A DNA stretch of 64,000 bases from positions 17,229,248-17,293,247 of the forward strand of contig OY540811.1 in NCBI GenBank assembly GCA_961205875.1. Direction: 5' to 3'. The DNA comes from Sialis fuliginosa. Taxonomy: Eukaryota > Arthropoda > Insecta > Megaloptera > Sialidae. The position numbers and the translations under genes are program-made. Shown here piece after piece: positions 50,849-61,965 of the stretch. The first letter of the stretch is position 1, and each line of letters opens with the position of its first letter. The notes beneath the pieces were generated by a model that was not told where the DNA came from, ran no database searches, and was given only the letters and a program-made list of their open reading frames with translations.

Positions 50849-51436
50849 ACCGGGTATTCCAGACCACCCGTCCACTATGATTTACGCCCAAACTATTGAG
50901 TATAGAGTTTTATGATAAAAAATTTACTATATATATATATCGACCCTAAAGAATTTCAGGAAAATATTTTCAACCTGCTAAAACTCCCCTTTGGGGGGTA
51001 GTTTGAGGGCTATATGCCCGTTTCTAAGCAAAATCAAATGGCACGGTATATCCAAAAGTAGAAAACTTTAAATATCCTAAAAAAGTAAGAAACTTTTGTA
51101 AAAAAAAATTTCATACATTCAATTGTTTGTAGAAAATATAGTCGCCATATTTTCTAAACAATTGAATGTATGAAAAAATTTTTTTTACAAAAGTTTCTTA
51201 CTTTTTTATGATCTTTAAAATTATCTACTTTTGGATATACCGTTCCATTTGATTTTTCTGAGAAACGGGCATGTACCCCTCAAACTACCCGCTAAGAGGG
51301 AGTTTTAGTAGGTTGAAAATATTTTCCTGAAATTCTTTAGGGTCGATATATATATATATAGTAAATTTTTTATTATAAAATTATCTTCAATAGTTTGGGC
51401 GTAAAACATAGTGGACGGGTGGTCTGGAACACCCGG
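50849..51436. mobile_element. 588-bp near-perfect foldback beside exon B
   Basis: Ends are inverted copies of CCGGGTRTTCCAGACCACCC and beyond, with TA on both flanks (50847-50848, 51437-51438). Inversion runs through the entire element, including a 'tatatatatatcgaccctaa' tract and 'caaaagtttcttactttttt', meeting near 51.14 kb. Arms of about 280 bp differ at a modest number of sites. The TA target suggests a mariner-like MITE. It lies 83 bp from the exon B donor, inside the intron. Confidence 0.8.
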
Positions 51437-51519
51437 TATGTATGTATATTTCTACGTTCTCTATAACTACAAAGTAGAAATTTTGTCAATGAGTCTAGGT
51501 ATTTAGTTCGTATTCTTAC

Positions 51520-51681
51520 CTTCAGTACAGAAGACCTTCTTGGAAGGTTTTTGCACAGTGACCATGTGGTAGCCCGCTTTGCACTGGCAGATTGCGTTGT
51601 GCTCAACTTGGATACATGTCGAATGCTGGTCCGAGTAGGCGCAAGTGTGCATATAGTAACACTGTTCACCGAGACGTTTAG
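51520..51681 (-). CDS. Exon B: second cysteine-rich EGF/EB-like module
   Basis: 53 codons between acceptor CTTTGCAG|CT and donor GAAG|GTAAGA, phase 1 at both ends. It reads KRLGEQCYYMHTCAYSDQHS, then TCIQVEHNAICQCKAGYHM, and ends VFCTE. Cysteine spacing (C-x5-C-x8-C-x8-C-x1-C-x16-C) with a closing CxC and a Gly-Tyr pair is the kind seen in EGF-like and EB modules of invertebrate extracellular proteins. Phase 1 at both ends makes the exon a symmetric cassette that can be skipped or duplicated without a frameshift. It should fold outside the cell with three disulfides. The ligand or partner is unknown. Confidence 0.85.
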
Positions 51682-52670
51682 CTGCAAAGACAATACATAT
51701 TTATCAAGTTTTGAATAGTTGAAAGGTGACCAATATTTTCTATAAAATAACAATAATGTGATATGTTTTTAGGTACTAGGAAATGAGCGAGACATTTCTC
51801 GATCTTGGAAATGAGACTGTTGTAAAAAAATTTAATCCTGTTTCTGAAGATTCTGCTATCGTGAAATTATTGATTTAAATTAACCTCCTTAGAAATTTGA
51901 AATTAATAAGCAGTTTCAGCGTAATAAGTATTTAGTAATATTATCTAACAATAAGATAAAAAATCCCAAGGTAGATTAACAATATTTTTCCTAGAAATTA
52001 CATTCCCCTAATGAAAAAGGTTCAATTGTAATGATTTTATAACATGGTCATTGAAGGTCTTGGATAGATTTTATATTACAAGTTATACAATTCCACAGAG
52101 AGCTTCTCGAAGATTATAGAGTACGTAAGAGGATTTCAGAATAGTATTGGATAATATAGAAAATAAAATAATATTTATTAAATATAAACATTCTCTTTTT
52201 AATATCAATATTATTGTTTATATAGATATTATAATAAAGTTAAAAAATCTCTAACCAATGATTATAGAATTTGATAACAAAAAAAAACAGGTCAGTTCAT
52301 TAACCCAGAATAACAATATAATTAATTTTAATAAACATGTTCTATATAACGTTTATTTTTTTACTTTATTAATAGCGTATTTGTTTTTGTATTATCAAAA
52401 ACATAATCTGATTATTTTTTATCGATTTCCGGCAACAGGAATGCCGGATAGAACAAAGTAAAAAAATACGGCGTCTGAACAAAAAGACTTTTTATCGAAA
52501 CGTATGGAAGTGGTTAGAATTTTATAATGAATTAATTTATTGTAGTTTATTTATAAAGATCCATGTATGTTTCAGACCTCAAGGTTTTTTAATTTAGGAC
52601 AAACTATTAAATAAATAATTCTTATCAAATTTACGTCCGATTATTATTTTTAATTTGAGTCATTACATTA

Positions 52671-53183
52671 GGGGAGATACGCAATGAAACGGACAATGTC
52701 TGGAAAAATTAAATAGTAATGTTGACTGGCTAAAATGTCTTAAAACAATCTTGCAATAATTATAATTAAATAAACAATTAGACTTTATGAAAGAAAATTT
52801 TAGAATTAAGTAGTTAAGTACTTAGTAATAATACAAATACTAGATTTAACATAATTATAGATCTCAAAACAAATCTAATTAAAATTTTGTTTAATTTGAA
52901 TTAAATTATATTTGATAGGTAGGTATCACTTATGTACCCCTGTCCCTTTCATCATACCCACTGTCCTTTTGAATGCGAATGGTGTCATGAAACGGACAAA
53001 AAAGACTTTTTTTTGAACATGTTATTTAACTATTTTCTATTATTTTGTGGTACAAAAAGATTTAGTTTAAGAAACTCAATTAATTAGAGATATGTTCAAT
53101 AAAGTTGATTTTTTAAATAATGTTTGTAGTTTTAATTAAAAATTGCATCAATCTAAAATGTCCGTTTCATTACGTATCTCCCC
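52671..53183. mobile_element. 513-bp TA-flanked MITE
   Basis: Ends are inverted copies of GGGGAGATACG(C/T)AATGAAA continuing to CGGACA, one mismatch in about 25. TA flanks both ends (52669-52670, 53184-53185). A third partial copy of the 'atgaaacggac' motif lies inside near 52.99 kb. No transposase. Confidence 0.75.
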
Positions 53184-54365
53184 TATTTATTTTAATTAAT
53201 CATTTAAATATTTCGTAAAATTTTTGTTAAAATACTCCTCCCCTGACAACTTATTATTCCCTAATGAGAGTATACGTATATTGTTTATTGAAAAAAATAT
53301 TGGTAATATACGCTTAAATGTTTATATAATTTATCACATTAAAATTACAATTAGGTACCGTTATGATACAATTTATTTTAGTTATATATCAAGCCAACTC
53401 CACGGTAGATTAAATAATTAAATGCAGTTTTAAATATGGCCAAGATTAAATTTGATATGAATTTTTATTAAACTATTTTAAACATTCGAGGAACTGATAT
53501 TGTTATCGATGTAGGTATATACAATTGTTCTGAGGTTGGAAATTACATTTATATATTATGTTATATTATATAAGTATGTTTAGAAGGTGGAGTGGTCTCG
53601 ATTTTTTTTATTTTTGCTGACAAGAGGGCGGAGGAAGTGGGTAAAAAAAGTTATAAGTAAAACTTTTCTTATATTGGGTTTATGAAACATTCTATGGATT
53701 ATTAATTATATTCTGATTGACTTTCTACGTAACTATCGCTGCAAATCTCAGTTTTTTTATTCTAAAACGAGTTTTGAATTTCCTATCTTTAACATGAATG
53801 AGAACTTTTTCCATTATATTTTACATTATATTTAAATCCATTTCTACAAACATTAAAGTTATTATTAAAGTATTTTTTAACTACAAAAGAGCTTATTACA
53901 TCTTATTCTTTAGGGTGGTTGGAGGGTAGACGATTTTATTATATTATTTTGTCTTACATAGAGGAGTGGGAATCCCTAAATCAACTAGAATTTGCTTACG
54001 TAATACTTAAATGCCTCTTAATAGTAATCTCCTTCATTTTTCAAGTTTAACATAGTTCATACATACTACATACTGTGCACAATGCCAATAATTCAACACC
54101 CTATAGTGCCCTATATCAATTAAATGTCACTACCACGTACATATTACACATTGAATCTTAACTTCAAGAAATAAACCGCATCGTTTTTTTTCCATTTTTT
54201 GGGCTAATGTTTCAAGAACCCTGAAGATGTCCACTGCAATGTCTGCAATATATGAATAAAAGTTGGTCGAGAAAATAACCAAATCGACGCAGCTTATACC
54301 CAGATGCCAAGATTCAAATTAAGATTACTGTAAAAGACTGAAAGCTTGGATAATATACTTATAAT

Positions 54366-54930
54366 GTACTGGTGCCAGTCTTGGCCTCTTTAAGAGCTGG
54401 TTATACTGTTTTTTGGGATTGATGGACTTATTTTTGTAATTCTTATCAACTCATGTTATTCATAAAACAAGTAAGTACCTCTTTATTGTATCGATTTATT
54501 TACCAAAGTTCGCAAATATAGTTTTTTTTATATTATATTCTTTTATTTTGTTTTTGTTTTTCTCCAGTAATGGATAAAGTAAAGTCAGTGAAGGGCACCC
54601 AGTGATAGACACTTGCTAATGATTACAAAGTACTACGACACAAAAGTTATAAAATAAAGAATCGTCAAATTTGAAACAATGTAAAGCAGATGCTATGATA
54701 ATATAATAATTAATAAATAGATTACACTAATAATTAGTTTAAATGTCCACCATTTTGACACCCATTGGCCAATTGTAATAAAATTAAGCTGTTTTACAGT
54801 TGAATATCTATAGATTATGTATCAGTAATGGCGGTAATCAAATATCACCAAATATTTCTAATTAAGTATATTTAATTAAACAAGAATCCAACACTGACAA
54901 TGAGATATGATTCAAGACTGGTGCCAGTAC
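54366..54930. mobile_element. GTACTGGTGCC-ended element, copy 2
   Basis: Ends are GTACTGGTGCCAGTCTTGG and its inverted near-copy. The interior matches the element at 40303-40816 read on the opposite strand: 'tggcctctttaagag', 'cccagtgatagac', 'aagctgttttacag'. It carries a T-rich insertion near 54.53 kb relative to copy 1. Confidence 0.7.
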
Positions 54931-55445
54931 CTTACTAACTATTTTAAGTCTTCCTAAGATCTGAATGAGTTACTTTTAAAGTTTAACAAACTGTTCAATA
55001 AAACCATCGTTATTTTTATACATATAATGTAGGTATCACCTGGCTTTATAAGTTAGTTGACTGTTGACATTTGATAGGAAAACGGGAACTCTTAAAGTGA
55101 CAAATAAAACGAAAGTATATATTTATTTTTTCGCGTTTAGAAGATAAATTCACTAAAATACGTTTTCGCGTTAAACAGTGACATCATATACGAATGCGTT
55201 TCAAACATTTTAAAGTAGTCTTATATGAACGCTTCATAGCAGTATTTTTTAAAAAGTAATAGGGATAAAATCTTTTGATTGTGTGCATAATTTACAATGC
55301 TAATGGTTTATTTGTTCTTTTTAAACATGTTGTATATTTTGGTCGATAAGTCGAAACGAATGAATTATCTATGTTTTTCGACATCATTTATTTAAATTAA
55401 TACGTTTCAATGCATTCTATGAACACGCCATTTATTTTGCTTTCT

Positions 55446-55560
55446 CGCAATATGGAAGATACGAGAAGCTTTGTGATCATTTTAAAATGAGACAAAAAAA
55501 TTGTTTTCCGACTTCCAAATTTTAAATTGATCTTTCCGTTTCAGGTCAAGACAAACACTT
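55446..55560 (+). repeat. Fragment related to the 61-kb foldback
   Basis: The stretch from 'gaagatacgagaagctttgt' through 'ttgttttccgactt' to 'tttccgtttcaggtcaagac' matches 61664-61761 inside the element at 60999-61963 with scattered differences. It is a solo fragment without its own ends. Confidence 0.6.
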
Positions 55561-56302
55561 TTCGTTCCGTGTCTGTCTGGCCGTGTGTTTATCCTCTGAA
55601 TCCTTGTCACACGCATAATTTATGAACTACTAAACCGATATTAATGAAACCAGGCTGGATGGTTTCAAGAACGACACATATTACGTAAAAATTTTATAGA
55701 ATATTTTTTCTTAGTGCATTCAACTTCCTATAATATCTATATATAGCTCTACAACGTTTGCATAAATTTAGATTTAGATTGAAATTGTCAAAAAATTAAA
55801 CATATACGAAAATATAATCAGGTGCGTCTTAAGAAAAATTTTTTTAGTAAAATTGTATAAAAATTAAATGGTTAACCAATGCCAGGCAATTATCTGAACA
55901 CTTTCGGTTTTTATTTAAATTGTTCAATAATTAACTACCTTTGGTGAATTTAGCACGAGGAAACACTGCGTGCATATATATATTTGCCAGATGTTTTTTT
56001 TTCTATATTTTCACCTAGCTAAAATTGAAACTGTACAGGAGAGTATTTTTAACTCGTTTTGTTTTGGAAAAATAAAATATAGGGACCAATTTAAGATGTT
56101 TTCATGGCAAAAATGACAATTTAACGCCTACTGTGATCGAGCACCTGGAGCAACTGTTCAATTGCTCTATGGTAGTGCTATAACTATTGCATACTAGACA
56201 AAGTCAGTATATATGGGAAAAGCGGAAACTAGTAAAGCAGGAAATATCTTTGCATCACTAATTGTAATGACCCCCAAACATAATTGTAAATTTTATACTC
56301 AC

Positions 56303-56449
56303 GTTTAGCACAACCCCTAGTGGGCCCGAGCTTGACGGGAAACTTCTTCTCGCACTCGCACTTTCCGGTGATGGGGTCGCAGTACACGTGGTGTAAGTTT
56401 GGGTTGCAGGTGAACTCGCACCGTGAACCCAAATACATCCCGCGCTCTT
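56303..56449 (-). CDS. Exon A: first visible cysteine-rich EGF/EB-like module
   Basis: 48 codons, acceptor CTTGCAG|AA, donor AAAC|GTGAGT, phase 1 at both ends. It starts ERGMYLGSRCEFTCNPNLHH, continues VYCDPITGKCECEKKFPV and ends TRGCAK; the split codon to exon B gives proline. Six cysteines with a CxC pair (GKCECEKKFP) match the EB/EGF-like style of invertebrate extracellular modules. Two such modules in tandem, then a membrane helix, define a type I receptor-like protein. The exon is internal: the two leading bases need a donor exon upstream, presumably with the signal peptide, not found to 64000. Three frames over this block are open; this one is fixed by phase agreement across four introns. 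Confidence 0.85.
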
Positions 56450-56546
56450 CTGCAAGTAAATGTACATACATGTTAAAAGTAACCTGCCAGCAGAAATTAC
56501 CAAAAAATGTAACTGATTACTAAACTTCTTCTACAAATTAATTGTA

Positions 56547-56998
56547 TTCGCTATAGTCAGTGACCACTCTGCCACCTATCGGATAAAACTTAAATCCTTC
56601 TGAAGTTCCCAAACAGCCATTTGAAGTTTTTAAATATAATGTAAAAATAATGTAAATAAGCAATTAAAATTATTAAGATGCAATCAAGAATAAAAGAATA
56701 ACTATAACGTTGTGCTGTACCAAATTGTGACAATAAAATATTAAGTTTTCATCTGTTACAAAAAATGCAGCTGTCAAAGAAATACCTATGGGTGAAAAAT
56801 TTAAACTTACCTTCCATTAATTATAAAAATATTTATATTTGCTGTGTACACTTTATAATGTTAATAGTACATTTATATTGAATGGTAAATAATATTATTA
56901 ATAGAAATCTTAATTTGAATTCAAATGGCTGTTTGGGAACTTCAGAAGGGTTCAAGTTTTATTCGAAGGGTGGCAGAGTGGTCGCTGATCATAGCGAA
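56547..56998. mobile_element. 452-bp TA-flanked foldback beside exon A
   Basis: About 85 bp at each end are inverted copies, starting TTCGCTAT, with landmarks 'gaccactctgccacc', 'cttctgaagttcccaaac' and 'agccatttgaa'. TA flanks both ends (56545-56546, 56999-57000). The centre is A/T-rich and not inverted. The element begins about 98 bp upstream of the exon A acceptor in the minus-strand transcript. Confidence 0.75.
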
Positions 56999-57000
56999 TA

Positions 57001-58310
57001 TATATTTATTTAAAAAAAAAATGTGATACTCGAAATTATCTACTGTTACCAAAAATTTTTTAAATCTTAAGTTCTGGTTGGAATGAAATTCCTTAATCTC
57101 TATTTAGACAATGTGTTAGTGAAATTTTCACTACTCATTGTCACATGTATATAACAAATATTGTGTTTTCGGAAGGCATTCTTCCGAATCTACTCAAAGA
57201 CACAATAGAAATTTTTATCTTAAAAAAAGGAAACAGAGAAAATGTTACAAATTATTGACTTGTACCTTTATCGCCTGCTGCCTCTAAGGTTTGTTCAGTG
57301 TTAGGTTGATTTAATTTTTTAAATAAGCATCGCAATTTATCGCATCAACAAATATCAGCTTTATTAAAGACCGCCAATTGAACATGCGATCTACACGACT
57401 TTAGTGGATGCATTGTGAGCCATGTATATTGACTTAAGTAAAACATTTAACTTTATTAATAATGAATTATAATATAGAGATAACAATTTTAACAAGAATA
57501 AATCAAAATATGTTGAATATTTTTTCTACTAAAAAAACCATTTACTATAAACTTGTGTCCCTTGATGTTTGTTTTGTATATTTATTAATTAACAAATATA
57601 ACTATAAATAGCAATGTCGTTTACTGGTTTTATACGTTTTATATGTTTAAACTTCCATATTTTTTTATGGACCCGATTATCTGTGCGTTTAGACGGAAAT
57701 CAAGTATAGTCGTGGTTTGTGAAAAATAGTTTGAAATTGAATGTAAGCAAAACACAAGCATTTTGAAATACAGATATAGATCTTCTTGACAAAATATCTA
57801 TATATGTGACTAAATATGTCCAAGAGAGCATTACATTTTTACCCACAAGGGTTGTTAAAAATTCCATATCTCTAATTTTACAAAAACATACCGCAAGCAC
57901 TAAGCATAATAAACGTATAAAGAAAAAATTACATTTTATACTGAAATAAGTTTGGGTAAAGCCGCGGATAAATCCTAGTTCATAATAAGACTAACATATT
58001 ATCATCAGATAAATAACTGATATGTATGTACGACATGTAAGCATAGAATATGCTCCTATTAGCTATAATTTCAAAATATTGAAACCGTCAGCATTATGTA
58101 GGATAATTGATATTCATTTTAGAACTATTCACAAGTTTATAGTTATAGTATATAGCCATACAAGTAGGCAAATAGTCAATACACTACTAGGGACGGATCT
58201 AGAAAATTTGCAAGAAAAGGTATTAAGTTGTAAATTTTTATGCAACATATTTTCAAGTTAAAAACGTCGTATACCTACCTATATGAAAAATAAATAAAAT
58301 AGATATTTGT
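57001..58310. other. AT-rich stretch, nothing recognised
   Basis: Probably intron upstream of exon A. No exon with a phase 1 donor was identified. Confidence 0.45.
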
Positions 58311-58314
58311 TAAC

Positions 58315-58660
58315 GTAGGGCAGCATGCCGAGATCAAACTTTTCTCGGTTAAGTCTCGGTTTAGGTTTTGAAAGGAGATCGAGATTAAGAAGCGAAATGA
58401 GATTGAATTAAATTCGGTCGAGAGCAGACCGATACGATACCACTTGAATTTTGACGAGACCGATGTAAACGTTATAAACTTTATTTTATAAGCATAGTTG
58501 ATAGTCTCAGTTTTTAAGGATTATCAATAATTATAAATATTTTACGATAAGCAATTATCAGTTTTAAAATTAAAGACCATGACGAATTTCATTTAAAAAA
58601 ATCGATACGAGATTTACCTAAATATTGTCTTGTCTCGTGGTTAATCTTAGTAATTTCAGA
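58315..58660. repeat. GAGAC-rich repeat remnant
   Basis: Several GAGAC, CGAGAC and CTCGGT strings ('aagtctcggttt', 'gacgagaccgatg', 'cttgtctcgtgg') resemble the GAGACGAGAC family of 39.84-40.02 kb, degenerated. Confidence 0.35.
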
Positions 58661-60998
58661 CGTTTGTAGGTTATGTAAAAACAATTATAAAAAAAAACAA
58701 AAACTGATTTAAGTATTCTAGGATATACACATTTTTTTTAATTTAAAGATAATTTACAGTAAAAATTTCCACACCGACAACTGAATACCTCAATGAATTT
58801 TGAAATTATATTTGAACTTTAAAATTACGAATTTAACTAAAGATTACATTTCTTCAATATAAATAAACGATTTCCTCACGGTGGAATTGATATGAAATAG
58901 AACACACTAAAAGAATATATTTATTTATTTATAAAACAAAAATAACAAATCAATTGTTAAATATACCAACCAATTATTATCTTCAAATAAAGATGTCTTG
59001 TTTTTTACATAACAATCCTAAAATATCTTGTTTATTATAAACAATGCATATAAAATGATGTACATATGATATGTTCAACTGTTACATCATGATAATAAAG
59101 ATATATGTACGTCGTACGTGCATATGTCATATGTTAACCACAGGCGGCTTCTAACAAAAAAATTGGTGAATCAGAAATATTTATTTTACCTATATATAAC
59201 ATTTTTTTCCTCGTCGGTCTTTGGTTTTTTAGCTTTGATATTTTATAAACCGCAAATTACATTCATACTTTGCATTCTAATGCAGTTTTTAATATTTTTC
59301 AAAAAACCACAAATTATTTTATGCGATAAAAAAATTATATCCGATTAATTTCTACATATACATATTTATGCGATTGTTGTTATTGATATAACAAGAAATT
59401 AACGGTAAGGAGAACCATACATGACTAACATGTTATTTAATATATTTTTAAATAATTTTTAATATATATAATTATGAAAAATTTCATTTGTTTGTATTAT
59501 AAACATTAGTTTTCTAATGTCCTAATATCAAAATTCGTAGAATACCTAATCTGACAATTTGAATTTAATTACATTTGTTTCCAAGGCGACATGAATTAGT
59601 GAATATTAATTCAAATTTTGAGGGTGTGTTTCACCCCTTCAATAGCTGTTTAGGCACGTACAAAAAATAAGTGTCCCTTAGGTTCGATTGTTGAACTACA
59701 AGTGTACCAAGTCTTATCAAAATTGATGAGATAATACTCTCAACGTTCACTTTTTAAACGATAATAGTTACAAAATTTCAAACACTTCTAATCCGAATAG
59801 CACCAAAATCAAAAGATCTGGAGTACTCACTAGGACAAACATTTTCCTCAAAAATAATTCAAATTGGTGCATTTTTACAGTAGTTATTGTGAATGAAAGA
59901 AAATTATACATCCAGACACACGCACAGCCACCATGCGGATATCAACTTTTCTTTACGTTTTGAAGGTAGTACAATCAGAATCTGCTCTTATCTCGGACAC
60001 AATTTTTCGATGGTATTACGGTATTTCCATTTCTTTCAGAACATGGAAGTAAAAATACTAAATAGATTAAATGAAATTATCAATAAAAATATGTTTCGCA
60101 GGTTTTCGTAACTGCTTGTTCATTTTGACGGTTTCCGGATTAGTTTTTGAAGAATAACATAAATGTAGTTATCAAGATTTTTTTAAAGTTATATTATAAT
60201 TTGTAAATTATATTGTTGACAAAATCAAATTTTCCCATCTTCACATATACCTATAATTATACTAAAAAATATTTGAGTGTTTATATTTTGTATTATTTCT
60301 CAAGTATGTGTGTCTCTCAAATACCATATGGAATGCATTTATATACATAGGTACATATATATAATATATATTAATTCATTACTATTTATTTATTAAATTT
60401 CTCTGTGGTCCTACTCGAAACCTGCCACTGTTTATAACAACATATAGTCATTGTTGGAGAGTTGAGAGAGTATTGATAAAATACCAAATCGATATTTGGC
60501 AGTTTACCAAATCTGTGGAAAGACCGTAACATCTAAAAGGAAGCTAATATAGAGTAATGTATATATATATAGATATAAGTACATACATACATCACCACGA
60601 GAACCAACATTAATGAATAAAATATATCTTAAATTAAATGTAAATATATGCATTTGTTGTGATTGTTAATTTACATAATTATTTGTCTCAGTGAGTATAC
60701 ATAATTACCGTTTTGATGTTTATTGAGTACAGTAATTAATATTATAATTATGTGTTATGAGTATAATATGTCTTGACTGCGATGGACTGAAAATGTTTTA
60801 TTTGTACTCCACAGGGACCATTTTCATTTAGACCCGCGAGGCCTTGTTTAGAGGCCCGAATTTACCATGAGCCAGACCCTGAGAGTCAATATTGGACTGG
60901 CTAAACAAAACATCAATCTAATGGATATGTATTAATTTGATCAATAAAAATAGTTAACTTTTTGTATTTGACCTATTTCAAACTGTATTTTAACTATA
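58660..60998. other. AT-rich stretch, nothing firm
   Basis: No supported exon. At 59933 an ATG in an ideal context (GCCACCATGC) starts a 38-codon plus-strand frame, but length and composition are not convincing. A somewhat GC-richer patch at 60.81-60.90 kb has no clear frame. Confidence 0.4.
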
Positions 60999-61963
60999 CA
61001 GGATGAGTCATATCAGGTGGAATAAACTTATTTAAATTTCCTATTATATTTTGAGAACCCATTGTGATACAGTTATGAAATTTTATAATCGGTTTAGTAT
61101 TAAACATTAATACTAAACCGTTTATAAGATTTGTGTTTGTCTTGACTTGAAACGGAAGGATCGAGTGAAAATTTTGAAATCTGAGAACAATTTTTCTTTA
61201 AAAAACGATCACAAAGCTTCTCTAATCTTTAATAATATATAGCCTTAATAATTTCGAATAAGTAATCGAAGAATATATCGAATCAATTTGGGAGAAATAA
61301 ATATCGAAGATATGAAAAACTCTGTGATCGTTTTTTAAATAAAATAAAAAATCTAATGGAATTTAAGCTAAGTTTTTTTCTTCATGTGACCGTCCGTCGC
61401 CCCTTCTGAACTTGCACACCGGGTGATCGCCCAATCTACTTTTCTAAATAAGCAACGAATTTTAATAAATATAAAAATTTCAAACATCAACCATTCTTTT
61501 TTCCAAAGCTTGCTTGACTTGAATTTAATATTGCACTCGGGTGATTGTTGTAGTTTTGGCTGACGCCTCGACTAACAAACATATTTTAGTTTTTCATAGA
61601 AATTGTGATTTTTATTCAATAATGAATAAAATGCGTTGTATCTTTGTTATGAGTTGTTTTATTATCGAAGATACAAGAATCTTTGTGATTGTTTTTTAAA
61701 GAAAAAATGTTTTCCGATTTCAAAAATTTCACTCGATCTTTCCGTTTCAGATCAAGACAAACACAAATTTTACTATCCAATTATAAAATTTCATAATTGT
61801 ATCACAATGGGTTTTCAAAATATTAAATAAAAACTAATTTTAGACTAAATCTTTGGGGATCTGTAGTTCCCTCACTAAGAATTTCCGAACATATGTTTAT
61901 ATGAACTTTTTTTCTTGGAATATTTTTCTCGATCAACTATTCTACCTGATATGACTCATCCTG
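60999..61963. mobile_element. 965-bp TA-flanked foldback element
   Basis: Ends are inverted copies of CAGGATGAGTCATATCAGGT over more than 20 bp, with TA on both sides (60997-60998, 61964-61965). Subterminal inverted blocks continue inward: 'cccattgtgat' and 'gtctt/gatcaagacaaac', then 'cgatcacaaag' against 'ctttgtgattg'. The centre (about 61.38-61.57 kb) is different and GC-richer. No transposase frame; a fragment of the same family is at 55446-55560. Confidence 0.75.
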
Positions 61964-61965
61964 TA

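Larger units (their letters stand above)
51682..56302 (-). other. Intron between exons A and B
   Basis: 4.6 kb, phase 1, donor AAAC|GTGAGT and acceptor TTTGCAG. It holds two inverted-repeat elements (52671-53183 and 54366-54930) and a fragment related to the 61-kb element (55446-55560). No additional exon was seen. Confidence 0.65.

Noticed and set aside
56258-56523. Second minus frame and plus frame over exon A
   Set aside because: Only one frame keeps the cysteine pattern and the phase with exon B.
59933-60049. 38-codon plus-strand frame with an ideal start context
   Set aside because: A single good start context is expected by chance in 64 kb; composition and length give no support.
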